From: JABMQB01 sp964408795
GTDB lineage: Bacteria > Bacteroidota > Bacteroidia > Bacteroidales > Prolixibacteraceae
Length of the DNA stretch: 10,674 bases
NCBI GenBank assembly: GCA_964408795.1
Contig: CAYPAW010000091.1
Span: 1-10,674 of the forward strand
Reading direction: 5' to 3'
The notes beneath the pieces were generated by a model that had not been told where the DNA came from, made no database searches, and saw only the letters and a list, made by a program, of their open reading frames with translations. Shown piece by piece: positions 1-7,599 of the stretch. Every line of letters begins with the position of its first letter. The stretch's first letter is position 1. The position numbers and the translations under genes were made by a program.

Positions 1-19
1 CGGCAAAACGATCCACCCC

Positions 20-50
20 TTTCCCCTTTCAATTAAAATCTTTACTTTTG
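20..50 (+). promoter_or_regulatory. Bacteroidota-type promoter of pheT
   Basis: The sequence TACTTTTG at 43-50 is an exact match to the Bacteroidota -7 consensus TAnnTTTG. TTTC at 20-23 matches the -33 element TTTG in three of four bases, with a 19-base spacer, which is the usual spacing for the primary sigma factor (sigma-ABfr) of this phylum. Transcription would start near 56-58 and leave an untranslated leader of about 30 bases before the pheT ATG at 89. There is no Shine-Dalgarno sequence in front of that ATG, as is common in this phylum. The element match is seen directly; promoter activity is inferred. Confidence 0.55.
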
Positions 51-88
51 CCATTTAATAAAAGAATCACGCTGAAAGTCATTTCCCA

Positions 89-2542
89 ATGAAGATATCA
101 TACAACTGGTTAAAGGATTATGTGGACCTTGATTCGCTAAGTCTGCAGAAGCTGGCTGAATTATTAACGGAGACCGGTCTTGAGGTGGCAGGCATCGAAA
201 GAGTGGAAAGCATTAAGGGAGGTCTGGAAGGATTGGTTATTGGTCAGGTGATCACCTGTACACCGCATCCTGATTCGGATCATCTGAGCAAAACCACGGT
301 AAATGTGGGAGACCGTATTCTGCCGATTGTATGCGGAGCTCCCAATGTAGCTGCCGGCCAGAAAGTAGTGGTCGCCCCGGTAGGAACAACCCTCTACATG
401 GAAGAGGGCCCTTTCCCCATTAAGAAGGTTAAAATACGGGGGGAAGTATCCGAAGGCATGATCTGTGCCGAAGACGAGATGGGCATGGGAACAGACCATG
501 AAGGCATTGTGGTTCTGGACCCGGCAGCCCGTGTGGGCATGCCGGCAAGGGACTATTTTCATGTCGAAGAGGACTGGTCGATCGAAATTGACCTGACACC
601 CAACCGCATCGACGGAGCTTCCCATATCGGAGTAGCCCGTGATGTAGCTGCCTTCCTGAACCTGAAAAAAAATACCCGCTACAAGAAACCATCCGTGGAT
701 GCTTTCAATGTTGATAACCACAACCTGGAAATTCCTGTTGAGGTGCAACATGCCGAAGCGTGCCCCCGGTATTCAGGAGTCACCCTCACCGGAATAACCG
801 TGAAGGAATCTCCTCAATGGATGCAAAACCGACTGAAAACCATCGGGCTGACTCCCATAAACAATGTGGTGGATGCAACCAATTACGTACTCTTTGAAAC
901 AGGCCAGCCCCTGCATGCTTTCGATGCCGATACGATTACCGGCAACAAAGTGGTGGTACGAACCATGGCAAAAGGCACCCCATTTACCACCCTCGATGAA
1001 GAAGAACGGGAACTCCACCCCGATGACCTGATGATCTGCAATGCCGACACCGGAATGTGCATAGCCGGGGTGTTCGGAGGAGCCCATTCGGGGGTCTCCG
1101 AAAAAACAAAAAATGTCTTTCTCGAAAGTGCCTGCTTTCATCCGTTGTACATTCGCAAAACAGCCCGCCGGCACGGCTTGAATACCGATGCTTCCTACCG
1201 CTTTGAGCGGGGTACCGACCCCAACGGAACCATTTATGCCCTGAAAAGAGCTGCCCTCCTGATAAAAGAAGTGGCCGGGGGAACCCTCTCCTCGGAAATC
1301 GTGGATGTCTACCCCCACCCTGTAACCCATTTCGAAGTACCTCTGTTGTACAAAAATATTACCCGCCTGATAGGCAAAGAGATCGAACCCGGAACAATCA
1401 AAAAAATACTTGCCTCCCTGGAAATGGATGTTGTCTCGGAAAACAAGGCGGGGCTGAAGGTTCATGTGCCACCTTACCGGGTAGACGTGCAACGGGAAGC
1501 GGATGTCATTGAAGAGATCCTCCGCATCTACGGGTACAACAATGTGGAGATCCCTTCCCTGATAAAATCCACCCTGCAAACCTCCCCAAAGCCCGATCCT
1601 GAGAAGATAAAAAACAGAATCGCCGACATGCTGACAGCCCAGGGATTCTGTGAGATCATGGCCAATTCATTGACCCGGGCCGACTATTACACCAGGATGA
1701 CCGACTACCCGGATCACAAAACAGTCCGATTATACAATCCCCTGAGTAGTGACCTGAATGGCATGCGTCAAACCCTGCTTTTCGGAGGACTGGAAAGCAT
1801 TGCCTATAACATCAACCGCCAGCATCCGGATCTCCGGTTTTACGAATTCGGAAACTGCTATTTTAAAAAAGATCACCCTCCGGTAGATTCCCCGGCCGAC
1901 AGATACTATGAAGAAGAACATCTGGGACTTTTTGTGACCGGAAGAAAAGAACCGGAACAATGGAATGTACCCAGGGAAGAATCATCCTTTTTTCAGATGA
2001 AAGCCTATGTGGAAAATATCCTGAGGAAAACAGGATTCAACCTGGAAAACCTCAAGGTGGAGGAGTCAACCACTGAACTCTTCTCCGAAGGATTGGTCTA
2101 TCTCACCGGAAACAACCATAAACTGGCTGAAACAGGTCTTGTCGCTCCCAAATGGCTGAAAAAACTGAATATCAGCCAACCGGTCTTTTACGCGGATTTT
2201 CATTGGGGAATGTTGCTCCGGGAAGTGCATAAAAACGAAGTTGAATACCATGAATTACCGAAATATCCTTCTGTACGCCGCGACCTGGCTCTTCTGATCG
2301 ATAAAGGAGTAAAATTCGATACCCTGAAAAAAATGGCTTTCCATACCGAGCGGAAAATCCTCCGCGAAGTAAACCTCTTCGATGTTTATGAAGGAGAAGG
2401 AATCCCTGAGGGAAAAAAATCCTATGCCCTGAGTTATATTCTTCGGGATGATAAGTGCACTTTAAAAGAGAAACAAATCGATAAAGTGATGAAAAAACTG
2501 GTATCGATGTATGAGCGGGAAGTGGGAGCGCAACTCAGGTAA
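89..2542 (+). CDS. pheT: Phenylalanyl-tRNA synthetase beta subunit
   Basis: This is the beta chain of the cytoplasmic alpha2-beta2 enzyme that charges tRNA-Phe; the alpha chain (PheS) carries the catalytic site and is not in the window. At 817 residues it has the usual full bacterial length. Domains in order: a short N-terminal helical segment, an OB-fold tRNA-binding (B2, EMAP-like) domain at about 47-150, the B3/B4 editing region at about 205-400 (containing NVVDATNYV and GQPLHAFDAD), B5 at about 415-480, the catalytic-like B6/B7 core at about 490-690, and the C-terminal anticodon-binding FDX-ACB fold from about 720, starting with YPSVRRDLALLID. The ATG at 89 gives the canonical start MKISYNWLKDYV and lies about 30 bases after a good promoter. 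It is complete, with no frameshift. A transporter gene follows after 35 bases with no obvious functional link. Confidence 0.98.
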   Translation: MKISYNWLKDYVDLDSLSLQKLAELLTETGLEVAGIERVESIKGGLEGLVIGQVITCTPHPDSDHLSKTTVNVGDRILPIVCGAPNVAAGQKVVVAPVGTTLYMEEGPFPIKKVKIRGEVSEGMICAEDEMGMGTDHEGIVVLDPAARVGMPARDYFHVEEDWSIEIDLTPNRIDGASHIGVARDVAAFLNLKKNTRYKKPSVDAFNVDNHNLEIPVEVQHAEACPRYSGVTLTGITVKESPQWMQNRLKTIGLTPINNVVDATNYVLFETGQPLHAFDADTITGNKVVVRTMAKGTPFTTLDEEERELHPDDLMICNADTGMCIAGVFGGAHSGVSEKTKNVFLESACFHPLYIRKTARRHGLNTDASYRFERGTDPNGTIYALKRAALLIKEVAGGTLSSEIVDVYPHPVTHFEVPLLYKNITRLIGKEIEPGTIKKILASLEMDVVSENKAGLKVHVPPYRVDVQREADVIEEILRIYGYNNVEIPSLIKSTLQTSPKPDPEKIKNRIADMLTAQGFCEIMANSLTRADYYTRMTDYPDHKTVRLYNPLSSDLNGMRQTLLFGGLESIAYNINRQHPDLRFYEFGNCYFKKDHPPVDSPADRYYEEEHLGLFVTGRKEPEQWNVPREESSFFQMKAYVENILRKTGFNLENLKVEESTTELFSEGLVYLTGNNHKLAETGLVAPKWLKKLNISQPVFYADFHWGMLLREVHKNEVEYHELPKYPSVRRDLALLIDKGVKFDTLKKMAFHTERKILREVNLFDVYEGEGIPEGKKSYALSYILRDDKCTLKEKQIDKVMKKLVSMYEREVGAQLR

Positions 2543-2548
2543 AGGGGG

Positions 2549-2572
2549 CTAAGAGCTGTTCTTAGAATTTTT
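2549..2572 (+). terminator. Weak hairpin plus T-run after pheT
   Basis: CTAAGA (2549-2554) and TCTTAG (2560-2565) form a perfect 6-bp stem with a 5-base loop, followed by AATTTTT to 2572. The layout is that of an intrinsic terminator. However, the stem has only two G-C pairs, so it would be leaky at best and the next gene could still be read from the pheT promoter. No TAnnTTTG element is visible in the 35-base gap, so read-through may be how the transporter is expressed. Confidence 0.3.
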
Positions 2573-2577
2573 CATTT

Positions 2578-3486
2578 ATGCAACAAAACACCAAAGGACT
2601 TCTTTATGCATCCATCACCGCCTTTTTCTGGGGTTTTCTGGCCATTGCCCTCAAGATAGCCACCCGTATGTTTGAGCCGGTTACCATTGTATGGTTTCGT
2701 TTTTTCATTGCTTTTCTGCTTTTAGCTGCCTGGCAGGGATTCCATGATCCTTCGGCTTTCCGGATTCTCATCCGCCCTCCGCTCATTCTGGTGCTGGCCG
2801 CTTTGGGATTGAGCTGGAACTACCTGGGGTTTACCCTGGGAGTGGACCATACCACACCGGGCAATGCCCAGATTTTTATCCAGGTAGGAGCATTGACCCT
2901 GGCATTGGTGGGTATCACCTTTTTTAAAGAACACCTGAGCCGCAGGCAAATCCTCGGGTTTATCCTTGCTCTGGGAGGACTGGTTCTTTTTTACCACCAG
3001 CAGGAAGGAGAATTCATCGGTTCCGGAGACCACTACCTTAAAGGAGTCCTTCTGACCCTCTCCGGGGCCCTGGCATGGGCTTTATATGCTTCACTCCAAA
3101 AAATACTGGTGTCCAAACACCCCGTAGAGTCACTGAATCTGTTTCTCTTCGGATTGCCGGTGCTGATCTATCTTCCTTTTATCAATCTGTCTCCTTTGTT
3201 CCATTTATCCCTTAGCGGGTGGCTGCTCATGTTATTCCTCGGGATCAATACTTTCATCGCCTACACCTGCATCGCCAAAGCCCTGAAATATACCGAAGCC
3301 AACAAAGTCAGCATTATCATCATCCTCAATCCGCTGATCACCTTTGGAGCCATGGAGATTCTCGACCGCCTTAACGTCTCCTGGATCGATGCCGAACGGT
3401 TCACCCTGCTTACCATTGTCGGAGCCCTCATTGTACTTACCGGTGCCCTCCTGGTAACCCGACAAAGAAAAAAAGAGCGTTTTTAA
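2578..3486 (+). CDS. EamA/DMT-family inner-membrane transporter
   Basis: A 302-residue, strongly hydrophobic protein with about ten predicted membrane helices arranged as two repeated five-helix EamA units, roughly residues 6-140 and 155-295. Each unit opens with the typical small-residue and tryptophan-rich first helix (ITAFFWGFLAIALK and LSGALAWALYASLQK). A conserved family feature, an ALKYTEA segment followed by hydrophobic helices near the end of the second unit, is present, and the tail is basic (RQRKKERF) as expected for the cytoplasmic end. Members of this drug/metabolite transporter superfamily mostly export amino acids or other small metabolites; the sequence does not allow a substrate to be named. 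It lies between pheT and the carotenoid cluster and is separated from the latter by 281 bases, so a role in pigment metabolism is not supported. Start: ATG at 2578, the first in frame after the upstream stop. Confidence 0.93.
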   Translation: MQQNTKGLLYASITAFFWGFLAIALKIATRMFEPVTIVWFRFFIAFLLLAAWQGFHDPSAFRILIRPPLILVLAALGLSWNYLGFTLGVDHTTPGNAQIFIQVGALTLALVGITFFKEHLSRRQILGFILALGGLVLFYHQQEGEFIGSGDHYLKGVLLTLSGALAWALYASLQKILVSKHPVESLNLFLFGLPVLIYLPFINLSPLFHLSLSGWLLMLFLGINTFIAYTCIAKALKYTEANKVSIIIILNPLITFGAMEILDRLNVSWIDAERFTLLTIVGALIVLTGALLVTRQRKKERF

Positions 3487-3488
3487 TG

Positions 3489-3513
3489 CCTGAATTGTAC
3501 CTTTCTATTCAGG
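3489..3513 (+). repeat. Inverted repeat after the transporter gene
   Basis: CCTGAAT (3489-3495) and ATTCAGG (3507-3513) are perfect inverted copies flanking an 11-base loop, starting two bases after the transporter stop codon. The position suits a transcript end for the transporter gene or an mRNA 3' stabilising hairpin. The downstream bases (AAATTCATAC) are not a T-run, so this is not a canonical intrinsic terminator. Confidence 0.35.
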
Positions 3514-3651
3514 AAATTCATACATTGAAGAAAATTGGATCCATGAATAAATTCCAAAATCTCAGGGTTTAAGTAACGGATAAAAAAACAAGTGCGAAAC
3601 GTAAGGAAACAAGTACAATCACACAAAAATCTCCGGAATAACAAGAAAACA

Positions 3652-3771
3652 ATGAAACGAGATCCGATAGCTATCGAGACGGAACGAGTTTCACAGGCCA
3701 TGGAAATGGAACATGCTTTGATTACGTTATATACCAGATATACAGAGTTATACATTAATTTTATCGCGTGA
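3652..3771 (+). CDS. Possible 39-codon small ORF coupled to crtI
   Basis: An ATG at 3652 opens a 39-residue frame that begins MKRDPIAIETERVSQ and ends ELYINFIA. Its TGA stop (3769-3771) overlaps the crtI GTG start (3768-3770) as GTGA, the same 4-base overlap geometry found at the next five gene junctions. The frame stays open upstream to 3577, but that part is an implausible string of Lys, Arg and Asn codons. I recognise no domain; the peptide is charged in the first half and aromatic in the second, with no signal sequence. It could be a leader peptide, the relic of a lost upstream gene, or chance: any GTG followed by A creates this overlap, and the interval is poor in stops on both strands. 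It also overlaps the operator-like repeats at 3729-3755. Weak call. Confidence 0.22.
   Translation: MKRDPIAIETERVSQAMEMEHALITLYTRYTELYINFIA
3665..3676. repeat. Perfect 12-bp palindrome in crtI leader
   Basis: CGATAGCTATCG is identical to its own reverse complement. It lies about 90 bases upstream of crtI, inside flanks that carry a short outer inverted pair (GAAAC at 3654-3658 and GTTTC at 3688-3692). A dyad with no loop is a better fit to a protein-binding site, or to a dispersed palindromic intergenic element, than to an RNA hairpin. Neither is shown by the sequence alone. Confidence 0.4.
3717..3755 (+). promoter_or_regulatory. Candidate crt promoter/operator with phased TATAC repeats
   Basis: Three copies of TATAC lie at 3730-3734, 3739-3743 and 3749-3753, spaced 9 and 10 bases apart, so they face the same side of the helix. 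The second and third fit nTnTACAn and the first differs at one position. As I recall, that is the half-site of the MerR/B12 photoreceptor repressor CarH, which represses carotenoid genes in Thermus; CarH repeats there are 11 bases apart, so the fit is imperfect. A TTTG at 3717-3720 could be the -33 element of a Bacteroidota promoter, with the repeats covering the -7 region, but no good TAnnTTTG match is seen at the right spacing. No regulator gene is in the window. Speculative. Confidence 0.3.
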
Positions 3772-5237
3772 AAGAAGTGTTGATTTTGGGTTCGGGATTT
3801 TCCTCTTTATCGTCGGCCTGTTATCTTGCCGGCAAGGGATACAGGGTTTCGGTATTTGAGAAAAATGCAACGTTGGGTGGAAGGGCCCGGCAATTCAGGA
3901 GGGATGGATTTACCTTTGATATGGGACCTACTTTTTACTGGATGCCGGAAATTTTTGATCGTTTCTTTGCTGATTTCGGAAAAAAACGTTCCGATTACTA
4001 TTCGCTTACACAGCTCGATCCGGCGTACCGGATTTATTTCGGAACCAACGATGCCGTGACGATTCCGGCCGGTGAAGATTGCATTTGCCGGGTGTTTGAA
4101 TCGGTAGAACCGGGTGCCGGCCAATTCCTGAAGGATTTTCTTCGAAAAGCTTCCTTTAATTACAGGGTAGCTATGGAAAAAGTGATCTTCAAACCGGGAA
4201 TTTCCCCTTTCGAACTGATTATGCCGGAAACGATCTCCCGGGTAGGACAGTTTACCACCACCATCAGCCAACATGTCAGGCATCACATTCAGGATCCCCG
4301 GCTGGCCCGGATCCTGGAATTCCCGGTTCTCTTTCTGGGAGCCAAACCCAGCCGTACTCCCCTTTTTTACTGCTTCATGAATTATGCCGATATGGTGCTG
4401 GGCACCTGGCACCCTGTGGGAGGCTTCTACCAGGTGGTGGAAGCCATGCACAAACTCTGTATCGAACTGGGCGTTACCATCCATATCGCATCGCCCGTAG
4501 AAAAAATCGTGGTGAAAGGAAATCAGGCCACCGGAATCCGCGTGAACGGAGAATATGTACAAGGAGATTTTGTCATCTCGGGCGCTGACTATCACCATAC
4601 AGAACAACTCCTTGAAAAAACATACCGGAACTACAGCCAGCATTTCTGGGATAAAAAAACGTTTGCCCCTTCCGGAATGCTCTACTACGTAGCTTTTGAC
4701 AAAAAACTGAAAAATGTCGATCACCACACCCTCTTTTTTGATACCGATTTTGACGCCCATGCCGCGGATATTTACGACACCCCCCGATGGCCTGAGAAAC
4801 CCCTCTTTTATGCCAGCTTCCCGGGAATTACCGACCAAACCCTAGTGCCTCCGGGGAAAGAGGCCGGCATCTTTCTCATTCCCCTGGCTCCCGGATTAAC
4901 CGATGACGAAGAACACAAGGAGACTTATTTCAAACAGATCATCCACCGGATGGAAAAAATCACCGCCCAGGAACTGACCGACCATGTACTGTTCAAAGAA
5001 GTCTATGGCCCGACAGATTTTATGCGCGATTACGGAGCTTTCAAGGGAAATGCCTATGGACTGGCCAACACCTTACGGCAAACCGCTTTCCTAAAGCCCA
5101 AGATGCAGAATAAAAAAATCCGCAACCTGCTCTATACCGGACAGCTCACTGTACCCGGACCGGGAGTGCCCCCTACCCTCATCTCAGGGAAAATAGCGGC
5201 AACCCTGGCAGATAAAACCATAAAAGAAAAACCATGA
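3768..5237 (+). CDS. crtI: Phytoene desaturase, CrtI family
   Basis: A 489-residue FAD-dependent desaturase of usual CrtI length, expected at the inner membrane, converting phytoene stepwise to neurosporene or lycopene. An N-terminal dinucleotide-binding fold starts at residue 4 (VLILGSGFSSLSSACYLAG), followed by VFEKNATLGGRARQF and the substrate-side motif FTFDMGPTFYWMPEIFDRFF. The C-terminal FAD/carotenoid signature LLYTGQLTVPGPGVPPTLIS lies at about 454-473; the TVPGPGVPP form is typical of true phytoene desaturases in this phylum. The third glycine of GxGxxG is Ser13, a change I believe is seen in related CrtI proteins. The start is GTG at 3768: it places the Rossmann strand at the extreme N-terminus, and no in-frame ATG fits. 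First of six pathway genes; its TGA overlaps the crtB ATG by four bases. Family assignment is firm; the number of desaturation steps cannot be read from sequence. Confidence 0.93.
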   Translation: MKEVLILGSGFSSLSSACYLAGKGYRVSVFEKNATLGGRARQFRRDGFTFDMGPTFYWMPEIFDRFFADFGKKRSDYYSLTQLDPAYRIYFGTNDAVTIPAGEDCICRVFESVEPGAGQFLKDFLRKASFNYRVAMEKVIFKPGISPFELIMPETISRVGQFTTTISQHVRHHIQDPRLARILEFPVLFLGAKPSRTPLFYCFMNYADMVLGTWHPVGGFYQVVEAMHKLCIELGVTIHIASPVEKIVVKGNQATGIRVNGEYVQGDFVISGADYHHTEQLLEKTYRNYSQHFWDKKTFAPSGMLYYVAFDKKLKNVDHHTLFFDTDFDAHAADIYDTPRWPEKPLFYASFPGITDQTLVPPGKEAGIFLIPLAPGLTDDEEHKETYFKQIIHRMEKITAQELTDHVLFKEVYGPTDFMRDYGAFKGNAYGLANTLRQTAFLKPKMQNKKIRNLLYTGQLTVPGPGVPPTLISGKIAATLADKTIKEKP

Positions 5238-6070
5238 AGAACCAGTTCGATGATGTCTCTTTTATTTGCAGCAGAAAAGTAACACAGCATTACAGCACCT
5301 CCTTTTCCCTGGGTGTTCGGATGCTGCATAAAACGCTACGCAATCCAATCTATAGTTTGTATGGATTTGTACGCTTAGCCGATGAAATAGTGGATTCATT
5401 CCACGATTACAACAAAAAAGAATTGCTCGATGAATATGAACAGGCCTGGTACCAATCCCTGAAGAAGGGAATCAGTATGAATCCCATCCTGAATGCCTTT
5501 CAGGAAACGGTTCAGAAATACCGCATTGATGACGACCTGATCCGTGCTTTCTTTGCCAGCATGAAATCGGACCTGGAGAAAAAGGAATTTACGGAAGAAG
5601 AATTCACACAATATGTTTTTGGTTCAGCCGATGCTGTTGGACTTATGTGTCTGAGAATCTTTACCGGCAAGGACGATGATACCTATCAACGGCTTACACC
5701 ATACGCCATGCATCTCGGATCGGCTTTTCAGAAAGTGAATTTTCTGAGGGATCTGGAAATTGATACCCATCATCTGAACCGCACGTATTTCCCGGTTTTA
5801 ACGGACAACGGACTCACCCCGGAAACAAAAAAAACGATTCTTGAAGATATTGAAAATGACTTTCAGCAAGCTCTTCAGGGAATACGAATGCTCCCCAAAG
5901 GAGCCAGGACAGGCGTATACACCGCTTTTCTCTATTACCGGGCCCTGACCTGCAAAATCAGAAAAACCCCTCCTTCAGGTATTTTGAGCGCCCGCATTCG
6001 CATTTCCAATGCAAGAAAAACAGGCCTTTTGATGAATGCCTGGATCACCTGTAAACTGAACCTTTTATGA
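5234..6070 (+). CDS. crtB: Phytoene synthase (squalene/phytoene synthase family)
   Basis: Condenses two molecules of geranylgeranyl diphosphate head to head, via prephytoene diphosphate, to phytoene, the first committed step of C40 carotenoid synthesis. The 278-residue all-helical protein has both Mg-diphosphate-binding acidic motifs: DEIVD at 50-54 (preceded by R47) and NFLRDLEID at 169-177 (D173 and D177), the latter followed by the NRTYFP segment typical of the family. HYSTSFSLG near residue 20 is the usual N-terminal substrate loop, and the C-terminus (ARIRISNARKTGLL) matches the ordinary end of Bacteroidota CrtB. It starts inside the crtI stop codon and ends inside the start of the next gene (ATGA at both junctions), implying translational coupling. 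A C30 CrtM-type synthase using farnesyl diphosphate belongs to the same family and is not excluded by motifs, but CrtI-type and CruF partners favour C40. Confidence 0.93.
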   Translation: MKNQFDDVSFICSRKVTQHYSTSFSLGVRMLHKTLRNPIYSLYGFVRLADEIVDSFHDYNKKELLDEYEQAWYQSLKKGISMNPILNAFQETVQKYRIDDDLIRAFFASMKSDLEKKEFTEEEFTQYVFGSADAVGLMCLRIFTGKDDDTYQRLTPYAMHLGSAFQKVNFLRDLEIDTHHLNRTYFPVLTDNGLTPETKKTILEDIENDFQQALQGIRMLPKGARTGVYTAFLYYRALTCKIRKTPPSGILSARIRISNARKTGLLMNAWITCKLNLL

Positions 6071-7599
6071 CCAGCAAAAGCAGAATTCCCATGAAAAAGA
6101 AAAGGGTCCCCGAAGGGAAAAGGCCCCCGGCAGGGAATGCTGCCGTCATAGGTTCGGGAATCGGCGGACTGGCAGCCGCCATCCGGCTGGCACGGAAAGG
6201 ATATGACGTAACTGTATTTGAAAAAAACCCAAAACCGGGCGGTAAACTGGGGGAAATAAAATACCACGGATACCGCTTCGATACGGGCCCCTCCCTGTTA
6301 ACCCTACCGGAACTGATCGATGAGCTTTTTGAAATCACAGGCCATCAACCGTCCGGAAGCCTCACTTACCATAAACTCCGGATCGCCTGTAAATACTTCT
6401 ATGAAAACGGAAAAATCCTGACTGCCTGGGCCGATCAAAAAAAATTCATCCGGGAATGTGTCGAAAAACTGGGGGAAAAACCCGAAAACATAAAAAAACA
6501 TCTGGATTCAGCCAGGAAGATCTACCAGCTCACTTCCGAATTGTTCCTCTTCAACTCGTTGCATAAACCCAGTAATTACCTGCGGAAGAGTTCCTTCCAG
6601 ACTTTATACAGGATCCATCAACTCCGGTTTTACCGGACCATGCACCGCGAAAACCAAAAATCCCTGTCGGCCCCTGAACTGGTGCAGCTTTTCGACCGGT
6701 ATGCCACCTACAACGGATCCAATCCCTATCAGGCACCTGCAACCCTGAACATCATTGCCCACCTGGAAAACAACCTGGGTGTCTATTTCCCGGTGAAAGG
6801 CATGTATTCAATCATCCAAAGCCTGTATGAACTGGCCCTGCAACAAAAGGTAACGTTCCGCTTTCAAAACAGGGTCTCAGAAATCATCCTGAAAAACAAA
6901 CGGGCAACAGGCATCCGGGTCGATCAAAACATTCTTCCTTTTGACCTGATTGTTTCCGATGTGGATGTACGCTATATGGCCGGTACGATGATCCGAAACT
7001 ACCCGCTGGCTCAGAAACAACGAAAAATCCCTCCTTCTTCTTCCGCCCTCATCTTTTACTGGGGCATAAAAAAGCAGTTTCCTCAACTGGAAGCCCACAA
7101 CATTCTGTTCAGCAACGATTACCGGAAAGAGTTCGAGAGTTTGTTTACAAAAAAAACCATAGACGACGATCCCACGGTGTATCTCTTTATCAGCTCCCGG
7201 ATAGTCCCGGGGGATGCCCCGGAAGGGTGCGAGAACTGGTTTGTCCTGGTGAATGCTCCGGCCGATGAAAACCAGAACTGGCCCTCTCTGATCCACCAAA
7301 CCCGGGCAAACAGCCTGAGAAAAATCAACCGGATATTGCATACCGACATCCGGAAATACATTGAATTTGAAAAGATTGCCTCACCCCTGACCATTGAAGA
7401 AGACACCCTCAGCATGCAGGGTGCCTTGTACGGCAACTCCTCGAATTCTCTTTTTTCGGCTTTTCTGCGGCATCCCAATTTTTTGCGATCAATAAAAAAC
7501 CTCTATTTCACCGGGGGAAGTGTACACCCCGGGGGAGGGATCCCGCTCTGCCTGGCCAGTGCCCGTATTGTCGATCAAGAAATCCCTGTCATTCCATGA
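6067..7599 (+). CDS. crtD: Second CrtI-family carotenoid oxidoreductase, CrtD-like
   Basis: A 510-residue FAD-dependent carotenoid desaturase, paralogous to the first. The Rossmann motif is canonical here: VIGSGIGGLAAAIRLARKGY with G29, G31 and G34, followed by VFEKNPKPGGKLGEI and YRFDTGPSLLTLPELIDELF. The C-terminal signature at about 478-506 is NLYFTGGSVHPGGGIPLCLA; the HPGGGIP form differs from the TVPGPGVPP of the neighbouring CrtI and is the one I associate with CrtD (1-hydroxycarotenoid 3,4-desaturase) and related secondary desaturases. Sitting directly before a carotenoid 1,2-hydratase supports that role, because CrtD acts on 1-hydroxy carotenoids. A basic 24-residue extension precedes the fold; the ATG at 6067 is chosen for its ATGA overlap with crtB, but Met9 at 6091 is possible. 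It could instead be an end-group oxygenase of the CrtP/CrtNb type, so family is sure and reaction is not. Confidence 0.82.
   Translation: MTSKSRIPMKKKRVPEGKRPPAGNAAVIGSGIGGLAAAIRLARKGYDVTVFEKNPKPGGKLGEIKYHGYRFDTGPSLLTLPELIDELFEITGHQPSGSLTYHKLRIACKYFYENGKILTAWADQKKFIRECVEKLGEKPENIKKHLDSARKIYQLTSELFLFNSLHKPSNYLRKSSFQTLYRIHQLRFYRTMHRENQKSLSAPELVQLFDRYATYNGSNPYQAPATLNIIAHLENNLGVYFPVKGMYSIIQSLYELALQQKVTFRFQNRVSEIILKNKRATGIRVDQNILPFDLIVSDVDVRYMAGTMIRNYPLAQKQRKIPPSSSALIFYWGIKKQFPQLEAHNILFSNDYRKEFESLFTKKTIDDDPTVYLFISSRIVPGDAPEGCENWFVLVNAPADENQNWPSLIHQTRANSLRKINRILHTDIRKYIEFEKIASPLTIEEDTLSMQGALYGNSSNSLFSAFLRHPNFLRSIKNLYFTGGSVHPGGGIPLCLASARIVDQEIPVIP

Noticed and set aside
2549..2572. Riboswitch or T-box between pheT and the transporter
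   Set aside because: The gap is only 35 bases and holds just a 6-bp stem; there is no room for an aptamer. The leader before pheT is also too short for an attenuator or T-box.
3483..3755. 90-codon reverse-strand frame spanning the gap before crtI
   Set aside because: It is cysteine- and phenylalanine-rich with no recognisable domain, and covers the inverted repeats and the end of the transporter gene. It looks like the antisense of an A-rich region poor in stops on this strand.
3807..4838. 343-codon reverse-strand open frame inside crtI
   Set aside because: It is antisense to a well-supported crtI with intact motifs, and its translation shows no family features. Other long reverse frames inside pheT and the second desaturase were dropped for the same reason.
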